NCBI GenBank assembly: GCA_020025175.1 | Contig: JAHHSM010000063.1 | Span: 1 to 10,134 of the forward strand | Length of the DNA stretch: 10,134 bases | Origin: Oscillospiraceae bacterium | GTDB lineage: Bacteria; Bacillota; Clostridia; Oscillospirales; Oscillospiraceae | Direction of reading: 5' to 3' | Shown here: piece after piece, positions 1 through 6,205 of the stretch | Layout: the number at the start of each line of letters is the position of its first letter | How positions within the stretch are numbered: position 1 is the stretch's first letter | The notes under the pieces: generated by a model | Told to the model about the DNA's origin: nothing | The model's input: the letters and a program-made list of their open reading frames with translations, nothing else | The model's database searches: none | Made by a program: the position numbers and the translations under genes

Positions 1-90
1 GGCGACTGTCCATATCATATTTGTCGTATGTGCTTCTCTATGAAACATGAGCACTTGCTTATGACGCATAAAGAAGCATTGAAAGGGTAA
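1..90 (+). CDS. C-terminal fragment of an unidentified ORF, open at the left edge
   Basis: Frame 1 is open from the first base and stops at TAA 88-90, giving 29 residues that include a cysteine cluster spaced C-x4-C-x2-C near positions 3 to 11. I do not recognise the protein. Frame 2 is open immediately afterwards (83-190, ending at TAA 191-193), so a one-base indel near the AAAGGG run at 82-87 could have split one longer gene. The fragment is too short to distinguish a real C-terminus from chance openness. It lies next to another broken gene, which fits a degraded or rearranged region. Confidence 0.22.
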   Translation, partial: GDCPYHICRMCFSMKHEHLLMTHKEALKG

Positions 91-172
91 TAAAATTTTC
101 CGTTCCTATGCCAGATATATCACCGACAGTTCTGAGCAGATGCAGACATATATTAAAACTCTGATTGAAATA

Positions 173-217
173 TCAAGAGCATCCGCTGGCTAAGACTAAT
201 GACATAACCTTTTTCAT
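173..217 (-). pseudogene. Truncated lipoprotein gene: signal-peptide stub
   Basis: On the minus strand an AAGGAGG ribosome site (236-230) precedes ATG at 217 by 12 nt. The ORF reads MKKVMSLVLASGCS and stops at TGA 175-173. MKKVMSLVLA is the typical start of a Gram-positive lipoprotein signal peptide, and A-S-G-C even resembles a lipobox, but the hydrophobic core is too short and the reading frame ends two residues after G-C. No sensible continuation is visible in the other two frames. I infer that the 5' end of a solute-binding-type lipoprotein gene survives while its body was lost, with a junction near 175-190. A genuine 14-codon leader peptide is the less likely alternative. Confidence 0.45.
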
Positions 218-262
218 TTGAATACTTGCCCTCCTTCAAAATGGTATCGGTTCAGTCCAACA

Positions 263-291
263 ATAATGTATTGACAGGTTATATATTTCAA
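263..291 (-). promoter_or_regulatory. Candidate sigma-A promoter of the truncated lipoprotein gene
   Basis: Minus strand: -35 TTGAAA (291-286), 17-bp spacer, -10 CATTAT (268-263), about 27 bp before the AAGGAGG site. It suggests the stub had its own transcript separate from the hypothetical gene upstream. The same stretch also carries a perfect TTGACA at 271-276 on the plus strand, with a TATCAT 18 bp further on, but no plus-strand gene follows, so I favour the minus-strand reading. Confidence 0.4.
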
Positions 292-355
292 GTATATCAT
301 ACATTTTTTACGGGTACGGGGGTAAATTAAGATTTCGTCAAACATAATCCTGCCA

Positions 356-652
356 TCATTTTGGCATGTCAGACTGTTCAATATAATTCGGATATTCTAA
401 CAGTCCATAAAACAACGGCTTGTACTCGGTCACATTTCTCAGATATGCTTCCGGATCTCCGTTGAGGATCAAGTCGGCATAGGCAACGGGGTCATTGTAA
501 ATCAAGTAGTCCAGTTCAGACTGCTCGTACATATTGTCTGCCACCTCGTTCTCCACGGCGATGGTGTCGATGGAAATCATGCTGCCATCGGCAAATTTCA
601 GTTCCACGCAGGCCGTGTCCATGTTAAATTCACAGGAAAGCAGTTGATTCAT
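356..652 (-). CDS. Small hypothetical protein, DUF6061-like
   Basis: A 98-residue acidic, soluble-looking protein with no signal peptide or membrane segment. The ATG at 652 is chosen because a GGAGG ribosome site (665-661) sits 8 nt before it; the frame could extend five codons to a TTG, but that would place the ribosome site inside the gene. The pattern is LLSCEFN near the N-terminus, VELKFADGSMISID around residues 19-32, then VENEVADN and SELDYLIYN. From memory this resembles the uncharacterised DUF6061 family of small gut-Firmicute proteins, which has no known function. It stands alone between two hairpins upstream and a promoter for a broken gene downstream. The coding call is firm; the family name is less so. 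Confidence 0.75.
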   Translation of the reverse strand: MNQLLSCEFNMDTACVELKFADGSMISIDTIAVENEVADNMYEQSELDYLIYNDPVAYADLILNGDPEAYLRNVTEYKPLFYGLLEYPNYIEQSDMPK

Positions 653-691
653 TTTATATTCCTCCAAATCGTAAAGGTTGATAAATACAGA

Positions 692-735
692 AAACTCCCG
701 TTTGAATCACATCACTGTGAAACAAACGGGAGTTT
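692..735 (-). terminator. Hairpin, likely terminator of the pflB-pflA transcript
   Basis: A perfect 12-bp inverted repeat, AAACTCCCGTTT (692-703) and AAACGGGAGTTT (724-735), encloses a second 5-bp stem TCACA/TGTGA (707-711 and 716-720). Read on the minus strand it is followed by a T-rich but interrupted tail (TTTTCTGTATTTAT). It lies downstream of pflA and just upstream of the hypothetical gene's ribosome site, so it may end the pfl transcript. The imperfect U-tract lowers confidence. Confidence 0.5.
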
Positions 736-741
736 CGTATG

Positions 742-821
742 CACCCGAAATCCGTTGGCTGACAGTTGATAAGTGAATTAGTTCCTTATCACTGTTAAGG
801 CAAGGAATCGGGTGTTTTTTT
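742..821 (+). terminator. Long imperfect hairpin followed by T7 on the plus strand
   Basis: CACCCGA (742-748) pairs with TCGGGTG (808-814). Within the loop, ACAGT-T-GATAAG (762-773) pairs with CTTATCACTGT (785-795) with one bulge, and shorter pairings fill most of the gap. Seven T residues follow at 815-821, which makes it terminator-like on the plus strand and overlaps the pflA stop codon. No plus-strand gene lies upstream, so it may block antisense transcription into pflA-pflB, or be a small repeat element. Confidence 0.45.
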
Positions 822-1545
822 ATTGTACTGTGATACCGGCATCGGTAAAGATTTGACGGGCCTTGTCCATCTCCTCCGTGTCGGGAGTACGCTTATCCTG
901 CAGTGCGTACGGAAGGTGTTCCGCTTCCCACTTGTAGCTGCCCATTTGATGAAACGGAAGCAGCTCTACACGTTCAATGCAGGTAAATTTTTTCAGATAG
1001 GTTGCCAGTGCCTCCAGCTTCGTGTAATCCAGTGTATAATCCGGCACCACCACATGGCGCAGCCACACAGGCTTTTTCATCCCTTCACAATAGTGAAGGA
1101 GTTCTTTTGCGTGGGTACCGTCGCTGCCGCACATCATACGGCAGAGCTTGGAATCCAGCGCCTTGATATCCAGCAGCAGCATATCTGCCGCATCCACAGC
1201 CTGTTTGCAGTGGTCCAGAGGAATCGAACCGGCGGTATCGATTGCCACATGCAGCCCGTGCTCGTGGAGGGCAGCCGTCAGATCGCAAACAAATTCCGGC
1301 TGCATCAGTGGTTCGCCGCCTGTCAGCGTGACGCCGCCCCGGCGCAGAAACGGAAGATAGGGAAGAATTTTTTCCACCACTTCCGCCACGGTATACACCT
1401 GACCGCCCTGGGGCGGCCAGGTATCCGGATTGTGACAATAAATGCAGCGGAGCGGACAACCCTGCAAAAATACGACATAGCGTACGCCGGGACCATCCAC
1501 TGCGCCAAAGCTTTCAAAGGAGTGAATTCTTCCGGTTGTTGTCAT
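820..1545 (-). CDS. pflA: Pyruvate formate-lyase activating enzyme
   Basis: A radical-SAM glycyl-radical activase of 241 residues, about the usual length for PflA. Near the N-terminus FESFGAVDGPG is the family signature. The cluster motif GCPLRCIYCHNPD follows, with the CX3CX2C ligands C30, C34 and C37 for the [4Fe-4S] cluster that cleaves S-adenosylmethionine. TGGEPL, further on, is the glycine-rich SAM-binding motif. The enzyme abstracts hydrogen from the conserved glycine of PflB to create the catalytic radical, in the cytoplasm under anaerobic conditions. ATG 1545 is chosen because the family motif begins a few residues later; the frame extends further but only into the pflB end. It starts 4 nt after the pflB stop with no strong ribosome site, so translation is probably coupled to pflB. 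Confidence 0.96.
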   Translation of the reverse strand: MTTTGRIHSFESFGAVDGPGVRYVVFLQGCPLRCIYCHNPDTWPPQGGQVYTVAEVVEKILPYLPFLRRGGVTLTGGEPLMQPEFVCDLTAALHEHGLHVAIDTAGSIPLDHCKQAVDAADMLLLDIKALDSKLCRMMCGSDGTHAKELLHYCEGMKKPVWLRHVVVPDYTLDYTKLEALATYLKKFTCIERVELLPFHQMGSYKWEAEHLPYALQDKRTPDTEEMDKARQIFTDAGITVQ

Positions 1546-1549
1546 GCAA

Positions 1550-3739
1550 TCAGAACTTTTCATGGAAGGTACGGCTGATGACGTCCAGCTGCTGCTCACG
1601 GGTCAGCTTGATGAAGTTGACAGCGTAACCGGAAACACGAATGGTCAGCTGCGGATACTTTTCGGGGTGATCCATTGCATCGAGCAGCGTGTCGCGGTTG
1701 AGCACGTTGACATTCATGTGGTGGCCGCCCTTGCTCATATGGGCATCCAGAATCGTGCCCAGATTGCTCTGGCGGTCTTTTTCGGTCTTACCCAGGGCCT
1801 GGGGCACGATGGTGAAGGTGTAGGAAATGCCATCCTCGGCATCCTCGAAGGGAATCTTTGCAACGGAGGACAGAGAAGCCAGCGCACCGTTTGTATCACG
1901 GCCGTGCATGGGGTTTGCACCGGGTGCCAGAGGCTCACCCTTCTTGCGGCCGTCAGGCGTACAGCCGGTGGACTTACCGTACACCACGTTGGAGGTGATG
2001 GTCAGCACAGACTGGGTGGGGATGGAACGGCGATAGGTCTGCTGCTGGCGGATGGCATCCATGAAGTAGCTGACGACCCACTGTGCCAGTTCGTCCACAC
2101 GGTCATCGTTGTTGCCGTACTTGGGGAAATCCCCCTCGATATCGAAGCCGACTGCCAGACCGCTTTCATCGCGGACGGGCTTGACTTTGGCGTACTTGAT
2201 GGCAGACAGGCTGTCAGCCACAACAGACAGGCCGGCGATACCGCAGGCGGTGGTGCGCTTCATATCCTCATCCATCAGAGCCATTTCAATGCGCTCGTAG
2301 TCATATTTATCGTGCATATAGTGGATGCAGTACAGGGCGTTCATATAGACTTTAGCCAGATGACGCATCATAACCTCAAACTTTTCCTGTACTTCATCGA
2401 AGTTGAGATATTCGCCGGTGATCGGCTCGTAGCGCTCGGTAATTTGCTGCCCGCTCAGCTCATCGCGGCCGCCGTTAATGGCATACAGCAGTGCCTTGGC
2501 CAGATTTGCGCGCGCGCCGAAATACTGCATCTGCTTGCCCACACGCATGGGAGAAACGCAGCAGGCGATGGCGTAGTCATCACCCAGATCCACACGCATA
2601 ATATCATCATTTTCATACTGAATAGCAGAAGTTGCGATAGAAATTTTTGCAGCGTACTGTTTAAAGTTTTCAGGCAGATTTACGCTCCACAGAACGGTCA
2701 TGTTGGGTTCGGGCGCAGGACCCAGATTGATCAGTGTGTGCAGATAGCGATAGGTCATTTTGGTGACCATATGGCGGCCGTCGATTCCCATACCTGCCAT
2801 AGCTTCCGTGACCCATGCGGGGTCGCCGGAGAAGAGGGTGTCGTACTGGCGGGTACGCAGGAAGCGCACCATGCGCAGCTTCATAATGAAGTGATCCACA
2901 AATTCCTGAATTTCGCTTTCGGTGTACTTTCCGCTTTTCAGGTCGCGTTCGGCGTAAATATCCAGGAAAGTAGAGGTGCGGCCCAGAGACATGGCAGCAC
3001 CGTTCTGCTCCTTGATAGCAGCCAGATAGCCAAAGTACAGCCATTGAATAGCTTCTTTGGTGTCAGCTGCGGGTTTGCCGATGTCATAGCCGTAGGAAGC
3101 TGCCATTTCTTTCAGTTCATCGAGGGCGCGAATCTGTTCGCTGAGCTCCTCACGCTTACGGAGCAGATCGTCACTCATATCGTAGTGGACATACTGCTGC
3201 AGCGCATTTTTCTTGCATTGAATCAGAAAATCTACACCATACAGCGCCACACGGCGATAGTCGCCGATGATGCGGCCGCGGCCGTAAGCATCGGGCAGGC
3301 CGGTCAGCAGCTTGTTGGCGCGGGCGGTTTTGATTTCGTCGGTATATACATCGAATACGCCGTCGTTGTGGGTTTTGCGGTACTTAAAGATTTTCTCCAC
3401 CTCGGGGTCCAGCTTGCCGCCGTGCTCTTCCACGCTGGTGCGGACAACACGGATACCGCCGAAGGGCATGATGGCACGCTTGAGGGGTTTGTCGGTCTGC
3501 AGGCCGACAATCTGCTCCAGATCTTTGTCGATATAGCCTGCTGCATGGGAGGTGATGTCGCTGATGATCTTCGTGTCAAAGTCAAGGACACCGCCGGCAG
3601 CACGTTCCTGCGCCATCAGGTCCTTCACTTCTTCCCAGAGCTTTTCCGTGCGCTCGGTGGGCCCCGTCAGAAAACTTTCATCACCGTCATAGGGTGTGTA
3701 GTTTTCCTGAATAAACTTGCGGACATTGATTGGATTCAT
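1550..3739 (-). CDS. pflB: Formate C-acetyltransferase (pyruvate formate-lyase)
   Basis: A 729-residue glycyl-radical enzyme converting pyruvate and CoA to acetyl-CoA and formate. The active-site thiyl pair is C393-C394 in IACCVSPMRVG, and the radical-bearing glycine is G704 in RVSGYAV, 26 residues from the C-terminus, followed by the conserved TREQQLDVISRTF tail. The Cys pair and this tail mark a true PFL rather than a glycerol or choline lyase. Length and both motifs are intact. The start at 3739 has an AGGAGGT ribosome site 6 nt upstream (3752-3746). It is first in an operon with pflA. Its leader is about 260 nt and contains a short ORF and an intrinsic terminator, suggesting transcription attenuation. 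Confidence 0.98.
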   Translation of the reverse strand: MNPINVRKFIQENYTPYDGDESFLTGPTERTEKLWEEVKDLMAQERAAGGVLDFDTKIISDITSHAAGYIDKDLEQIVGLQTDKPLKRAIMPFGGIRVVRTSVEEHGGKLDPEVEKIFKYRKTHNDGVFDVYTDEIKTARANKLLTGLPDAYGRGRIIGDYRRVALYGVDFLIQCKKNALQQYVHYDMSDDLLRKREELSEQIRALDELKEMAASYGYDIGKPAADTKEAIQWLYFGYLAAIKEQNGAAMSLGRTSTFLDIYAERDLKSGKYTESEIQEFVDHFIMKLRMVRFLRTRQYDTLFSGDPAWVTEAMAGMGIDGRHMVTKMTYRYLHTLINLGPAPEPNMTVLWSVNLPENFKQYAAKISIATSAIQYENDDIMRVDLGDDYAIACCVSPMRVGKQMQYFGARANLAKALLYAINGGRDELSGQQITERYEPITGEYLNFDEVQEKFEVMMRHLAKVYMNALYCIHYMHDKYDYERIEMALMDEDMKRTTACGIAGLSVVADSLSAIKYAKVKPVRDESGLAVGFDIEGDFPKYGNNDDRVDELAQWVVSYFMDAIRQQQTYRRSIPTQSVLTITSNVVYGKSTGCTPDGRKKGEPLAPGANPMHGRDTNGALASLSSVAKIPFEDAEDGISYTFTIVPQALGKTEKDRQSNLGTILDAHMSKGGHHMNVNVLNRDTLLDAMDHPEKYPQLTIRVSGYAVNFIKLTREQQLDVISRTFHEKF

Positions 3740-3765
3740 AAGAAGACCTCCTATTCATGGTAACA

Positions 3766-3781
3766 CCTTCCAAAAGGAAGG
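3766..3781 (-). other. Small hairpin just upstream of the pflB ribosome site
   Basis: CCTTCC (3766-3771) and GGAAGG (3776-3781) form a 6-bp stem with a 4-nt loop, ending 13 bp before the AGGAGGT site of pflB. There is no U-tract next to it, so it is not a terminator. It may stabilise the 5' end of the pflB message or influence ribosome access. Confidence 0.35.
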
Positions 3782-3843
3782 CAGTTGTTACATAAAGAAT
3801 ATCTGCCGATGGTGCATTGCATATTCGGACTTTGCTGCCTGAG

Positions 3844-3876
3844 AAAAAAGAAAAAGGCACACCATGGTGTGCCTTT
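3844..3876 (-). terminator. Intrinsic terminator (attenuator) in the pflB leader
   Basis: A perfect 24-bp palindrome spans 3853-3876, giving a 10-bp stem (arm AAAGGCACAC) with a CATG loop. On the minus strand it runs straight into TTCTTTTTT (3852-3844), so it has the full form of a strong Rho-independent terminator. It lies between the predicted pflB promoter and the pflB start, with no complete gene upstream on that strand that it could serve. It is therefore best read as a leader attenuator. A palindromic protein-binding site is the alternative, but the U-tract argues for RNA termination. Confidence 0.7.
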
Positions 3877-3952
3877 GAATTGTGTGATTGCATATTTGCA
3901 GATTCCACATTCATAGTCCAGGTACACCGCTGCAGAAACGATGATGGATGGT

Positions 3953-3985
3953 TCACAAACGCTTCGCCTTTTTGGGAATTTTCAT
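3953..3985 (-). CDS. Putative 10-codon leader peptide upstream of pflB
   Basis: ATG at 3985 opens a short basic ORF, MKIPKKAKRL, ending in TGA (3955-3953). AGGGGGT (3997-3991) precedes the ATG by 5 nt, a convincing ribosome site. The predicted transcription start lies only about 18 nt before the ATG, so this is the first ORF on the pflB transcript. Its place upstream of an intrinsic terminator recalls leader-peptide attenuation, though five of the ten residues are Lys or Arg rather than a run of one amino acid. It could also be a chance ORF; translation is untested. Confidence 0.35.
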   Translation of the reverse strand: MKIPKKAKRL

Positions 3986-4009
3986 TCAATACCCCCTGAA
4001 AGGAATTCC

Positions 4010-4038
4010 ATTATGATAGATTTTGTAGAGACTGTCAA
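4010..4038 (-). promoter_or_regulatory. Predicted sigma-A promoter of pflB-pflA
   Basis: Minus strand: perfect -35 TTGACA (4038-4033), 17-bp spacer, -10 CATAAT (4015-4010). Transcription should start near 4003, leaving a leader of about 260 nt before the pflB ATG. It is the best-matching promoter between pflB and the divergent tatD. Confidence 0.65.
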
Positions 4039-4140
4039 TGGCTTTTATACCCTTTTTCGAAAAAAGACATTCGTTTTTGGATTTTTATAGAAAACAGCAA
4101 TGAAAGGGCACAAAGCGTGTAAATTTATGTGAAAAAAATG

Positions 4141-4181
4141 TTGCAAAAACAGTTTGCTTTGTGATAAAATCATGACATAAT
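4141..4181 (+). promoter_or_regulatory. Predicted promoter of the tatD unit
   Basis: Two overlapping plus-strand candidates are visible: TTGCAA (4141-4146) with TAAAAT (4165-4170) at 18 bp, and TTTGCT (4153-4158) with CATAAT (4176-4181) at 17 bp. The predicted start points fall at about 4177 and 4188, immediately before or at the first base of the following hairpin. I cannot choose between them from sequence alone. Confidence 0.45.
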
Positions 4182-4187
4182 GGAAAG

Positions 4188-4224
4188 TGTTTCCTCTTTG
4201 TTCTTAAAAGAGGAAACATTTTTT
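4188..4224 (+). terminator. Intrinsic terminator in the tatD leader
   Basis: A perfect 12-bp stem, TGTTTCCTCTTT (4188-4199) and AAAGAGGAAACA (4207-4218), with a 7-nt loop, is followed by six T residues (4219-4224). It points along the plus strand towards tatD, whose ATG lies 84 bp further on. The region upstream belongs to the divergent pflB leader, so there is no plus-strand gene for it to terminate. It is either an attenuator of tatD or the end of a very short transcript. No second promoter is obvious between it and tatD. Confidence 0.65.
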
Positions 4225-4307
4225 ATTCTGCTCAAAAAACATGGATATTGCATATTGCGTGCAAAAAGAATACAATCAAAAAAGTTATGCCAAAGGGGGA
4301 TCATGCG

Positions 4308-5075
4308 ATGTTCTTTGATACTCATGCACACTATGATGATGAAAAATTTGATCCGGATCGTGAAGCACTGCTGTCTTCGATGATGGAAGGCGGTGTTGGC
4401 TGTATTGTGAACCCGGGCTGTACGGTGGAAACATCGCGTCAGGCAGTGGAATTTGCTCAAACCTATGCCCACATGTATGCGGCGGTGGGCATCCATCCTG
4501 AAAATTGTCACGATACCGGTAATGAGGAATTTGAGCAGATCGAAGCACTGGCGCAGAAGCCAAAGGTGGTAGCCATTGGTGAAATCGGTTTGGATTATTA
4601 CTGGGAAGAGAATCCGCCGCGGGCATTTCAGAAGGAAGTATTTGCCCGTCAGATGGCAATTGCGGGAAAGCTGAATCTTCCTGTTGTGGTGCATGACCGT
4701 GATGCCCACGGCGACTGTATGGATATGGTGCGTGCCTTCCCGAATGTGCGCGGAGAATTTCATTGCTATTCCGGCTCTGTGGAGGATGCAAAAATCCTGC
4801 TGGATCGAGGCTGGTATTTGGGGTTTGGTGGTTCGCTGACCTTTAAAAATGCGCGCAGGGCACCGGATGTGGTGGCGTATATGCCGTTGGACCGTCTGCT
4901 TTTGGAAACAGATGCGCCCTATCTTGCCCCTGTTCCCTACCGCGGAAAACGAAATGATTCAAAATATCTTCCGTTGGTTGCTGCACGGGTTGCCCAGCTG
5001 AAAGGGATCGACGCGAAGGAAGTGGAGCAGATAACGTGGGACAATGCCTGCCGATTTTTCGGAATCAACGGATAA
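4308..5075 (+). CDS. tatD: TatD-family metal-dependent deoxyribonuclease
   Basis: A 255-residue TIM-barrel hydrolase of the TatD family, whose members are metal-dependent 3'-5' DNases implicated in DNA repair and turnover; despite the name they are not part of the Tat translocase. The metal-binding set is complete: H6 and H8 in FDTHAHYDD, E92 in GEIGLDYYW, H129 in VVVHDRDAHGD, H152 in FHCYSGS, and D202 in LLLETDAPYLAP. Length is typical. ATG 4308 directly precedes the motif and has AAAGGGGGA (4292-4300) upstream, spaced 7 nt from the ATG; an in-frame start 20 codons earlier has no such support. It is first in a two-gene unit with the EamA transporter, 32 nt apart. The exact substrate is not predictable, since family members vary. 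Confidence 0.94.
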   Translation: MFFDTHAHYDDEKFDPDREALLSSMMEGGVGCIVNPGCTVETSRQAVEFAQTYAHMYAAVGIHPENCHDTGNEEFEQIEALAQKPKVVAIGEIGLDYYWEENPPRAFQKEVFARQMAIAGKLNLPVVVHDRDAHGDCMDMVRAFPNVRGEFHCYSGSVEDAKILLDRGWYLGFGGSLTFKNARRAPDVVAYMPLDRLLLETDAPYLAPVPYRGKRNDSKYLPLVAARVAQLKGIDAKEVEQITWDNACRFFGING

Positions 5076-5107
5076 AAGAGCAGCGAGAGATAGAGAAAGG
5101 ATTGTGT

Positions 5108-6076
5108 ATGGAAAAGAAAACAGCAGGTGCGGTTTCTACTGCGAAGAAGGGCTATGTGTTTTGTGTTTGTGCCGGCCTTGCCTGGGGCTGTGCCGGTGTA
5201 AGCGGGCAATTTTTATTTGAACAGAAATTATGGGATGTCAATTTCATGATTCCGCTGCGCATGTTTGTCGCGGGGCTCATGATGCTTTTTCTGGCATCCA
5301 AGGTGGAAAAAACCGGCGATATTTTTCAGGTGTTTCGCACACGCCGAAACTTGATCGATCTTTTGATTTTTGCCGGTTTGGGTGTGGGCATGTGCCAGTA
5401 TTCCTATTATGCCACCATTGAGGCATCCAATGCGACAACGGCAACGATTCTTTGTTATTTGGGTCCTGTGCTCATTACGCTGTGGGTTGCGCTGCGCAAT
5501 CGCTGTTTGCCGGCGTGGAATGAGTTGGTTGCGCTGGCAGCTGCGGTGGCAGGTACTTTTTTCCTGACCACCCACGGCGATTTGACCACACTGGTGTTAT
5601 CCGATCAGGCGCTGTTTTGGGGGTTGATTTCCGCAGTGTCCACTGCAATTTATTCTGTGCAGCCCAAGCGTGTGACAGCGGAGTGCGGCACATTGACTAC
5701 GATTGCATGGGCGATGCTGCTGGCGAGCGCGGGTCTGTTTGTGATTTGCCGGCCGTGGACGCATGTGCAGGGTACGTTTGATGTATCTGCATGGATTTCG
5801 TTTTTTGTCGTTGTACTGGTGGGCAGCATTCTGTGCTACAGCCTGTATTTTTCGGGACTGCAGATAATCGGTCCCACAAAGGCAAGTATTTTGAGTGTAA
5901 CGGAACTGATCGTATCGGCGATTTTGTCGGTGTTCTGGCTGCACGTGGTATTTATGCCGATGGACTATCTGGGCATTGTGCTGGTTGGCTCTACTGTCTT
6001 TATTCTGGCAATTCCCGTGAAGAAGAACCGTTCCCAAGCAGAAGAAACGGAGCTGCAGGAGCTGCCTGAACCGTGA
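5108..6076 (+). CDS. DMT-superfamily transporter with two EamA domains
   Basis: A 322-residue polytopic membrane protein with about ten hydrophobic segments arranged as two EamA repeats, the usual layout of drug/metabolite exporters. The repeat marker is visible twice: SNATTATILCYLGPVL in the first half and IGPTKASILSVTELIVSAIL in the second, each entering a helix at its end. The N-terminus is short and basic (EKKTAGAVSTAKK), and the tail is charged and acidic. ATG 5108 follows GAAAGGA (5095-5101), spaced 6 nt; the frame extends upstream only into tatD. It probably exports a small metabolite or amino acid, but the substrate cannot be told. It is co-transcribed with tatD and ends at a strong bidirectional terminator. 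Confidence 0.9.
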   Translation: MEKKTAGAVSTAKKGYVFCVCAGLAWGCAGVSGQFLFEQKLWDVNFMIPLRMFVAGLMMLFLASKVEKTGDIFQVFRTRRNLIDLLIFAGLGVGMCQYSYYATIEASNATTATILCYLGPVLITLWVALRNRCLPAWNELVALAAAVAGTFFLTTHGDLTTLVLSDQALFWGLISAVSTAIYSVQPKRVTAECGTLTTIAWAMLLASAGLFVICRPWTHVQGTFDVSAWISFFVVVLVGSILCYSLYFSGLQIIGPTKASILSVTELIVSAILSVFWLHVVFMPMDYLGIVLVGSTVFILAIPVKKNRSQAEETELQELPEP

Positions 6077-6106
6077 AAAAACCGGCCCGTCTGAACGGCG
6101 GAATTC

Positions 6107-6152
6107 GAAAAAGCACCGGAGCGTATCGGATGATACGCTCCGGTGCTTTTTC
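6107..6152. terminator. Bidirectional intrinsic terminator between convergent units
   Basis: A perfect 21-bp inverted repeat (arms 6107-6127 and 6132-6152) with a 4-nt GGAT loop. The outer stem is A5 on one side and T5 on the other, so it terminates both the EamA transcript (plus) and the sigma/anti-sigma transcript (minus). The GC-rich core GCACCGGAGCG makes it very stable. Confidence 0.93.
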
Positions 6153-6205
6153 ATGAGTTGTCCATGTGTCAGTTCGGGCAGCAATGGAACTTTCCGATCA
6201 TTTTC

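Noticed and set aside
823..1578. A 251-codon plus-strand frame opposite pflA
   Set aside because: No family resemblance, and the minus strand encodes PflA with all radical-SAM motifs; it is a shadow frame.
3421..3500. TGGCAC in the pfl region as a sigma-54 -24 element
   Set aside because: It lies inside pflB and has no TTGC at the required spacing. The other TGGCAC I checked, near 8075, also fails.
1544..3763. A 739-codon open frame on the plus strand, antisense to almost all of pflB
   Set aside because: It mirrors pflB codon choice, shows no recognisable domain, and its opposite strand carries an intact, motif-complete PFL. Long antisense frames are common opposite highly expressed, codon-biased genes.
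3687..3989. A 100-codon minus-strand frame across the pflB leader and into pflB
   Set aside because: It starts at TTG, runs through the leader terminator palindrome and overlaps the pflB start out of frame; the composition is not protein-like. The 10-codon ORF at 3985 with its own ribosome site is the better candidate.
4170..4763. A 197-codon minus-strand frame opposite tatD
   Set aside because: It reads antisense through TatD catalytic motifs and has no recognisable features.
5597..6184. A 195-codon minus-strand frame through the EamA gene and the bidirectional terminator
   Set aside because: It crosses the 21-bp terminator hairpin and is rich in His, Arg and Gln as expected for the antisense of a membrane protein; not a gene.
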